DNA from: Trachythela sp. YZ-2020
Lineage: Eukaryota > Cnidaria > Anthozoa > Malacalcyonacea > Clavulariidae
DNA: 64,000 nt
NCBI GenBank assembly: GCA_016169945.1
Contig: JADLSH010000155.1
Span: forward strand, 2,239,501 to 2,303,500
Direction: 5' to 3'
The notes under the pieces were generated by a model. The model was given only the letters and a program-made list of their open reading frames with translations. It was not told the DNA's origin and did not search any database. A program made the translations under genes and the position numbers. This document shows, in pieces, positions 35,001-44,000 of the stretch. Numbering within the stretch: the first letter of the stretch is position 1; every line of letters starts with the position of its first letter.

Positions 35001-38000
35001 CGGGAGATATCAAACAGGCCTTCCTTCAAGTACGAATTCGAGAAGAAGATCGCGATGCCCTGAGATTTCACTGGATGGATGGAAAAGATCTAAAACAACT
35101 ACGCACTCTACGCTTTACGAGAGCGCTGTTTGGCTTGGGACCATCGCCGTTTCTTCTTGGGGGAGTAATAAAGCATCACCTCGATGCTTGTCGAACTGAT
35201 CACCCAGCGATTGTGGAAGAAATCGAGCGAAGCCTTTATGTGGACGACCTCTTATCGGGAGGACAAACGGTAGAAGCCGCGAAAGAGGTGAAAGTTACTG
35301 CGACCGACATATTTGGCAAAGCGTGTTTCCACTTACACAAGTGGAATTCTAACGAGAAAGAAGTGGAACAATCCGAGATTCCTCAACCCGACGAGAGTAT
35401 AAGCTACGCCAAACAGCAACTCGGTGTTCCAGCCGGAGAAAGCAGTCTTTTGGGCATGAAATGGAACAAACAGAACGACACTATCGGCGTTGCCTTTCCA
35501 AGCGAAGTAGCTCAACCGACCAAGAGAGGAATTCTCGGAAAGGTGGCCAGAATTTACGACCCGCTCGGGTTGGTTTCTCCGATTACGCTGAGTGGTAACT
35601 TCTATATCGCGAAGCCTGCAACCAAAAGTGTCCCTGGGACGCGCCTTTGTCCAAGGAATTGACACGTAATTGGCAGAAGTGGGAAAGCCAGCTTCCATGC
35701 CAAGTTGATGTTCCAAGATCGTTAGCCAGTGTCCAAGAGCCAATTGATGACATATCGCTCCACGCCTTCGGAGATGCAAGTGGGAAGGGAGTCGCTGCTA
35801 CCGTTTACGCCGTTGTATCTCAACCAACGAAAGTCAGTCAAGGTCTAGTCGCAGCTAAATCACGGTTAGCTAAGCAAGGGCTGACCATTCCACGTTTAGA
35901 GCTGGTCTCTGCTCATATGGCTGTCAACTTGATCAACAACGTTCAAGAGGCTCTTTCAGGATTTCCGGTAAGCGAAATGCATTGTTGGCTGGATAGCACC
36001 GTAGCGCTCTACTGGATCAACGGAGCGGGCGAATACAAACAATTCGTCGGAAATCGCGTGAGGAAGATCCAAGAAAGTGAGCATGTTACGTGGAGACATG
36101 TACCGACCTTGCAAAATCCAGCAGATCTCGGTAGTAGAGGCGGTCTTGTGAACAAAGACAACATGTGGTGGAGCGGTCCAGAGTGGTTGAATGATCGAGC
36201 GAAGTGGCCAGCAGACATCGTTACACAAGCTAGTCCAGAGTCGCAGAAGGAAGCCACCGCCGTTAAGCATCTCTTTGCAATGGAGATACCGGATGACGAC
36301 GACCTAGATGATCTTCTAACCAAACATACTCTCTGGCGAACCTTGAGAGTGTGTGCTTGGATTGCGAGATTTGCGGGTAACTCTCGAAGCCCAAAAGAAA
36401 CCCGAACCAGAGGACCTCTTACAACAAAAGAAATCGACGATCAGAAGAAGTTTTGGATACGGCGAGTCCAAACAAGATCCAAAGATAAGTTCGAAGAAGA
36501 TCAGCTTCTTTTGAACTTACAACCAAGTGAAGACGGAATATTGGAGTGTCGGGGAAGAATTCAAGGACACTACCCGATTTATATCCCTGACACTTCGATC
36601 TACGCTGAGAAATTCATCCAAGACGCGCATGAGGCCACACTTCACGGAGGTGTGGGTCTTACCATGGCCAGAATACGTGAGCACCACTGGATCCCGAGAC
36701 TGAGACGCCTGGTAAAGCGTGTTGTCAACCGCTGCCCTGGGTGCAAGAAATTCCAAGCTACAGCAGTCGCAAGCCCTCCGCCTGGGTTGTTGCCAAGAGA
36801 TCGAACGGAAGGAACGAGTCCATTCGAAGTCATCGGAGTTGACTACGCGGGTCCCTTGACGTATAAGATGAAGAAGAACAGCAACAAAGATGGTAAAGCA
36901 TACCTGTTGCTCTACACCTGTAGCCTCAGCAGAGCAGTCCACCTTGAGCTCCTACCAACATTGGAAACCCAAGATTTCCTGCGAAGTTTCAAAGAGTTTA
37001 TAGCTCGTCGCGGTCGCCCAAGGAAGATATACTCCGACAACGGTAGAACATTCGTTGGAGCAGCGAAATGGTTACAGATTACCATGCGTGACGAGAAGTT
37101 CAACGATTTTCTCGCCCGAAACGAAATATTGTGGCAGTTCAACCTAAGTCGTGCACCCTGGTGGGGTGGCCAATTTGAAAGGCTGGTCGGACTCGTGAAG
37201 AGGGCATTGCACAAAACCATCGGTCGAGGAATCCTAACTTGGGACGAGTTACGAGAAGTAATTCTTGACGTGGAAGTAGCAATCAACAGTAGACCCCTCG
37301 GTTATGTCGAAGACGACCTACAAGTGCCAACTTTAACTCCCAATACGTTGTTGTTTACGAGATCTAACCAACTTCCTGAACAGAAAGCTCATCACATCGA
37401 GAATGTAGACTTGAGGAAACGAGCGAAGTTCCTCAAGAAGTGCAAGCAAGCTCTTTGGCAACGTTGGACGAAAGAGTACGTACGCGGATTACGTGAACGA
37501 CACAATATGAAGAAAGGATCGGGGTCATGTAACTTATCGAAAGGCGAGGTAGTAATCATACGGGGAGATGAGAAAGATCGAAACCAGTGGAAACTCGGGA
37601 TAGTCGTAGAGCTGATCAAGGGTATTGATGGTACGGTAAGAGCGGCGAGGTTACGAGCGGGAAAGAACCACCTAGAGAGAGCGATCCAACACTTGTATCC
37701 ATTAGAGCTATCGTGTGATCGTGAGCCTGAGAGACCAAGAGAACAACTCAACGCCGGAGCCGCAGTCTTTAGACCTAGACGAGATGCTGCCGTTGCAGCG
37801 GACTTACGTGTGAAAACACTTTTAGAAGACGAACAATGAACAAAAAATTTGAGCAAATCATATTATTGGAGTATAACTTGAACAAATAGTGCCACAATTC
37901 ATTATGTTTAGCTACTTACGTACCTAAACAGGGGAGTGTGTTGGGAATTGTGTGGACACTTTTATATTATTATTATGTTGGGATATGGTGTTAGGATTAA

Positions 38001-41000
38001 TTAGTTTAGAATATAAGTACATTTAATATAGCTACAGTTATTAGTGTTGACAGATAGATAAAGCTAGTAAGATGAGATAGTGAGAGTGTGGGGAGAGTGA
38101 TGCGAGTCAACAAAATGAGACGTTAAATATATTTTATAAAAACCTACAAATTCGTGTGAATGTTTGCGTAGTAGCCGCGGTACTTTACTGCATTCGCAAC
38201 AAGTATAATTTTCATTATTTTATGTTGTTATGTTCAGCAAAGCTTTGCTCTGATATATTTTTCAAACCATTCTATGAAATATTTTGTATTTGAGCCCTTC
38301 CAAAATTGTTTTGACTTTTAGCCTTTAATTTTGTGTAAGCCTATTCGAATTTCGCTCCGACAACATTGCATAATTGTCATTGACATTGGAAATTTCTTTA
38401 GTTTTTCCTCCCAAGTTTCATAATCAACTATAGATTAACGTACACAAATTCGCACCCCCTAAACTTTTACAGTGTTATACAGCTTTGTGTTTTTTGTAAA
38501 ACGTGATTTTCGCGAGATAATACTTTTAGGTCTTGTTGCCATTCAAATTAAATTTAAAGGAAGCCATTTACTGAATGACTACATGTAAACAGTGTTAATA
38601 CGAAGAAGAAGCGCTAACACCAAGTCTATAGCTAAAGTCTAAACGGTCCGCTGGCGCCGAGGATAAGGCTGAGTTTCGTAAACTCAGCTTTTCAACTGAG
38701 TTAATAATTTTTCGTGTTCGTTTTTCAACCACTACAATTAGTCGCTTCAGGTTCCGTGATTACAAGATTACAAGTTCTCAGTGAATAATAGAATATATAT
38801 ATACAAGCGTATGAAAACGGACGGAGTCCACCTTTTATGCTTAACAATTTTTAGAATACTAATCTCTAATAAATATCGTATATAGTATTATTTTAAAGCT
38901 TAATATTCTTTTTGCTTTTGAACAAGACTTACTGACTTAGTGGTCATTTGTTTCTTGACATTAATCATTGTTGTGCAAGTAATAACGGCACAAGAGAAAA
39001 ATGAGTTTTTAAGCTCCCGTCAAACGAGGATGAGAGTTTATGCGAGTTGATAAGAGTTGCAACAGTCGATCGCGTTTGACCGCCAACTCTCATCGACTTT
39101 CATGCACTCTCACCAACTTTGAGTCAGTTCACATTTTGATGAGCATTCATGAGAGTTGCTCGTTTAACTGGTCATGAGGCTGCGGTGGCGCAGTCGTCAG
39201 AGCAAGCGCCTTTCACTTCTGAGTCTTGAGTTCGATTACAAGAACGAGAACAAGAGTTGAACCAGCTTAAAGTTGATGAGAGTTAACGAGAGTTGGCGAT
39301 CAAACGCGAACGAGAGTCGCAACTCTCATTGACTCTCATCAACTATCATCGTCGTTGGAAAAGGGCTTTAAATGCTGTTTAATTATATATGCCATTTTCC
39401 TATGTTATTTGATAGTCGTGAATTTTCTTGTTTAACTTAATTTTAATGTTGTTGTTGCTACACGAGTAAAGTAGCAAGGGCTGTTTGAAAACATTTGAAA
39501 AGATCAGTTCGGTTGTTTTATTTATTTCATACTCACAAAACAATTTTAATGCAATCATGAAACAATAATAATCGTCCATCGTCGGCAACAACGAGATCGA
39601 ATGCGCCGTATTAAAGTAAACAGAAATTAGCAAGATGGTGCAAGCTTAAACAACGGTTAAACGGAACCGTAATGCCCGCTATAAAGTCGTTTCTGTCTAA
39701 TAGGAAACAACGAGTTGATCTAGACAGCAACTTTTCTGAAGACTGCGATGTCAATCACGGGGTTCCTCAAGGGAGCTGTCTTGGCCCTATACTCTTTTTG
39801 CTTTATGTATCCCAATTATTTGACATTATTGACGGGAACTTACCTTCTTCACACGGATATGCTGATGATACACAACTTTATGTGTCCTTTCGTCCGGACT
39901 GTGACGCTAATCAAGTGAGTACTTTGACTGCGCTGGAAGATTGTATTTCTGATGTTCGTGCTTGGTTAGTGTCCCACAAATTAATGTTCAAAGACTCGAA
40001 AACAGAATTTCTTGTAATCGGTGCACCTCAACAACTCTCGAAAATTGAAATTGGACCCCTGAACGTTGGCGAAGTCCAAATAAAGTCGGTTGATAGTGTT
40101 CGGAATCTGGGATCGCCGTGGTTCGATAAGCATATGTCAATGTCTGTTCATGTTGGCAAGATGTGTAGCAAAGCACTTGGAGGACTTTACGAAAACTCTG
40201 ATACATGCCTTCGTGACATCACATGTGGACTATTGTAACGCTCTATTGGCTGGCATACCTCAGTATCTGCAAGTCCGACGACTGCAGAGAGTTCTAAACG
40301 CGGCGGCCAGATTAATTTACTCCTGTCCGAGATTCTCTCACATCACCCCATTACTGATATCTCTTCACTGGTTACAAGTAAAATTTCGGATCGAATTTAA
40401 AATTGCCCTGTTAGTTTACAAGGCTCTTAACAACATGGCTCCTATCTACATTTCTGAACTGCTTACCCCCAAACCATGCATCAAGTGATCGCTGGACATT
40501 AAGATCAGATGATCAGAGTCTGTTACATATCCCGAAAACAAACTGTAAGACTTTAGGAGATCGGACCTTTGCACATGCTGCTCCACAACTGTGGAATTCA
40601 CTGCCTCTGAATGTGAGGAACTGTGAAAACATTTTAGTATTTAAGAATCATTTGAAAACATTCCTTTTTAAGAAGGCTTTTAACTTTTCATAGGTTCGGA
40701 CTGCATAGAGTTTTAACATTTTTATCATAGATTTCTACTATATTCTAGTCTACATTTTAAATTTTATTACGCTTTAGTATATCTCGAGCTATTCATTATG
40801 TAAAGCGCTTTGAGTATCTTATATAACATATGCGCTCTATCTAAATGAATAAATTATTATTATTATTATTATATATTTTATGAATTATGTACTTCGAGAT
40901 TTCCAGCCATATTGTTTAAAGTTTGAAAATATCTAACGTTTTGGCCTTTTAAAGCCTTTTTTCTTTCTTTTTATTACCAAATATGACAAATGAAATTCGG

Positions 41001-44000
41001 AGTACTTGAAGAAAACCTCACATGCGAAAGTTAAGAATATATATATATAGCCAACTAGTATACCTTATACATGCATAAATTATCTAAAATGAAAATTTTG
41101 GTCCAAACGTTGGTAACTTTATACTTCTAATATATTTTCTCTTGTACATTTATAACAAAACATCGACACTTTATTATAGTGAGAAATAGAAAGCTTTGAA
41201 ATAAAGTCGAAATATCACATTTTAACCTGATTTTAGTCGGTTGTTTAACTCTATATTTTTTCATATCGTCGGCTGAAATTGGTTATGACTTTGAGAAATG
41301 TCGTTTAGTATTTTGTCATCTATGTCATCTGCTTTAATTAAACCGTTTCGGGGGGAAATTTGAAAATGCGCGAACATATCTGGTTCAGGCTATGCGAAAT
41401 TGAATTGCGTGAATTTAAGATTGAGTGAAAATGAATATTATCCGCGAATAGTTTTCGAGGTGCTGTGAGAAATATTCGCTGGCCACAAATACATGCATGA
41501 AAGTAGTTCAAACACGAAACCCGCTGTATTTACGATCAGTTGTTTCAAATTTAAATATCTCCAGACGTGTTTACTCTCTGGCAACAGGACACGCGTCATT
41601 CGATATTGATGATTTGCTCTTTAATAAAAATGATATGTGGTTTGTTCCGCGCGCGGTTCATATTATATATCCAAATTAATTTGCATACATATTCATAAAT
41701 TATCTAAAGATTTTACAATTACTGTTGATATAAACCACTGATCTGAAACTAGAACTGGATAGAGCATCCTATTGAATTCAATGAGCCAATTTTGAAGCCA
41801 GAATATTTTTAATGAGATCAGATTTTTAAATCTGTCAAATTCTTGACTAGTCAAATCTTTAGCTGTTTAAATTAGTTATGTTATGAAGCAAATATATTTT
41901 TCTATGCAACGTGAAAAATATAGCTTCCAACATCTCTTCTAATGAGTTTTAGAACGTTTTAAACACCACATAATGAGGCTTATGGCGGCCACATCGGTGT
42001 GCCCTCATTAGTTATTCACCGGCAAATTTAGGAAGAAAGAGAGGCCACTGATGACAAAATCTTATCGAGACAATATTTTTCCTTCCCAACCAATAACTAG
42101 AACATGTTAGAACCTCTTTAAACATGTCCCCAACACCACAGTAGATTTGTTGTGGTCACACCGATATGGCCGCCATTGGCTTCATTTATGCATTGGAGAT
42201 GCACTATCCAGTCCTTGTTTTCAGATCAGTGATATAAACCTGATTTGCCAGAACAGGATTTAGAATTTCCCAGCATGTGTTACACAAAAGTTGTAGCTCA
42301 TGAAAAAAGGAATATTGTTGGAAAGTTTCATTGCCTTTGAAGAAGTAGTACTATTTTTTTTATTTTTTGAAATTCGCATACAAATGACAGAAATCGTTGA
42401 AATTTAATACCTGCACGCGATATAAATTACGAAAATGCCATATAAGGTCAGTGTTGCTTGTTATAAACCAATGAAAATGCGCCATCTAGGCAATGACATC
42501 ACGAGGAATCGATTGCCGGTACTTCAAGCCGATAGGATGCAAATATCCCGGAGATTTTAGCTTCCGAAATTGTCCGAGCGTGCGCCGACGCTGCAACAAG
42601 AAGGCATTTTCACGAGAATATTAATTGCCATAAAAGGGCTAGATTATTTCGTAATATAAACAAAATGGCAGCGTTTAAAAGATCTTTCCAAGCCCTGTCG
42701 AATAATATTTTTATTAATTTGTAAACAAAACAAAATTCGGAGTTAAAAAGAGCTAAATCGGCCGCATAGCGTTGTAAACAAACACAATTTACTTCTCTAA
42801 AGAGATCGTAAAACGCTGAATCGAACGATGGTCTACATAGCATGCACTGAACCGAAGATATGAAACTGCAAAGTTAGGACCTAACGATAAAGAGTTTAAA
42901 AATTTGCAGTTTATATCGTCATGTATTTATCTATAATATTGAAATAGTATACGGTTTTACCTGTGGACAGTGTCAATTTTCCGTATCATTCAACTTATGG
43001 TGCCATTCTTTCCAATGGCAGTGCCATTTTTGTCCGGTATCATAATAACCGATTACGGTTTGACTACCGTTTGATAGTCGGTAGTATACACTTTTCTATC
43101 AAATTTGTATTTGGCATGCATATACCTTCCAAAAAGGGACGGCTCGGTCCTTCCTATCATCAAGACTGATTAAGATAATACAATTAGCTAGTGGAATTAA
43201 CTCAGCATCTATTTGCGGAGGAAACCAGAAAATTCTTATAAGATTTTCTTCGACATTTACGCAACTGACGAATGCCGAGGAAAATTTTCGAAGTGCTTTT
43301 TGAGATACTGCGAGAAACGTTCGTCTTTCTGACAATTAAATTTCTAACCGAATACATGTAGTGAATACATGCATGGAATTTTCAAAGTAATTGATATTGT
43401 TAGATCGAAGAACTTGGTTTGCAAAAGCTAGCTTACCTAATTAACATTTCCATTTTTTGTTACCCAGCGCCACACCGCCAAAGACGGAAGTCTCCGTTTT
43501 TGTCATTGATGTGTGAACTGGCATTCTGGCCCTCCCCTCCGCAGCAAAAAATTGGTTCGGATTAGTTTTGCGCAATGTTTTGGTAAAATTTGAATAAACT
43601 AATGATATTCGATGTAATTTTTTATATTCTTCTTTCAATCGAAATAGCTATAAAGTTTATGGTTTCAAAATGAAGCTGAGATCACATACTTTCTTTTGGT
43701 GTCATTAACCTGGCTCAATAATATACAGGTTTCTTGTTATAAGGTATTAAAGTTGAATTAATTTTACAAAAGTCCTGGCGGGGAAAGGGCAATATTGTCA
43801 ATAGGTCTGGCGGTCAAAGTGTTAACAAACGTTAAAAATAGATGGTATGTTTTAAAGGTTTTAGTTTATATCATGGATTTATCTATAATAGAGGCTCTTA
43901 AGATTGAGGTTTAAATTTTTGCTCCAAACCTCCAACTACAGTTTGACGTTAGACGTCATAGGTAATAAATTTTGAGGAGAAAAAGAGTTAAGATTAAAGT

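Larger units (their letters stand above)
32352..38205 (+). mobile_element. BEL/Pao LTR retrotransposon, young but broken
   Basis: A complete 5.85-kb element: LTRs of 263 bp (32356-32618 and 37939-38201, TGTTGGG...GCAACA) with one visible difference (C/T at the thirteenth base). A 4-bp target duplication AGTA flanks it (32352-32355 and 38202-38205). A primer-binding site follows the left LTR and a purine tract precedes the right LTR. Gag-protease-RT-RNase H-integrase order and motifs fit BEL/Pao. The coding region is interrupted by a stop after gag and by two frame changes in pol. It lies in the 14-kb intron of gene 1, antisense to it. Confidence 0.95.

Noticed and set aside
33005..37856. Several minus-strand ORFs of 60-154 codons under the BEL/Pao element
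   Set aside because: Shadow frames of gag-pol with no motifs.
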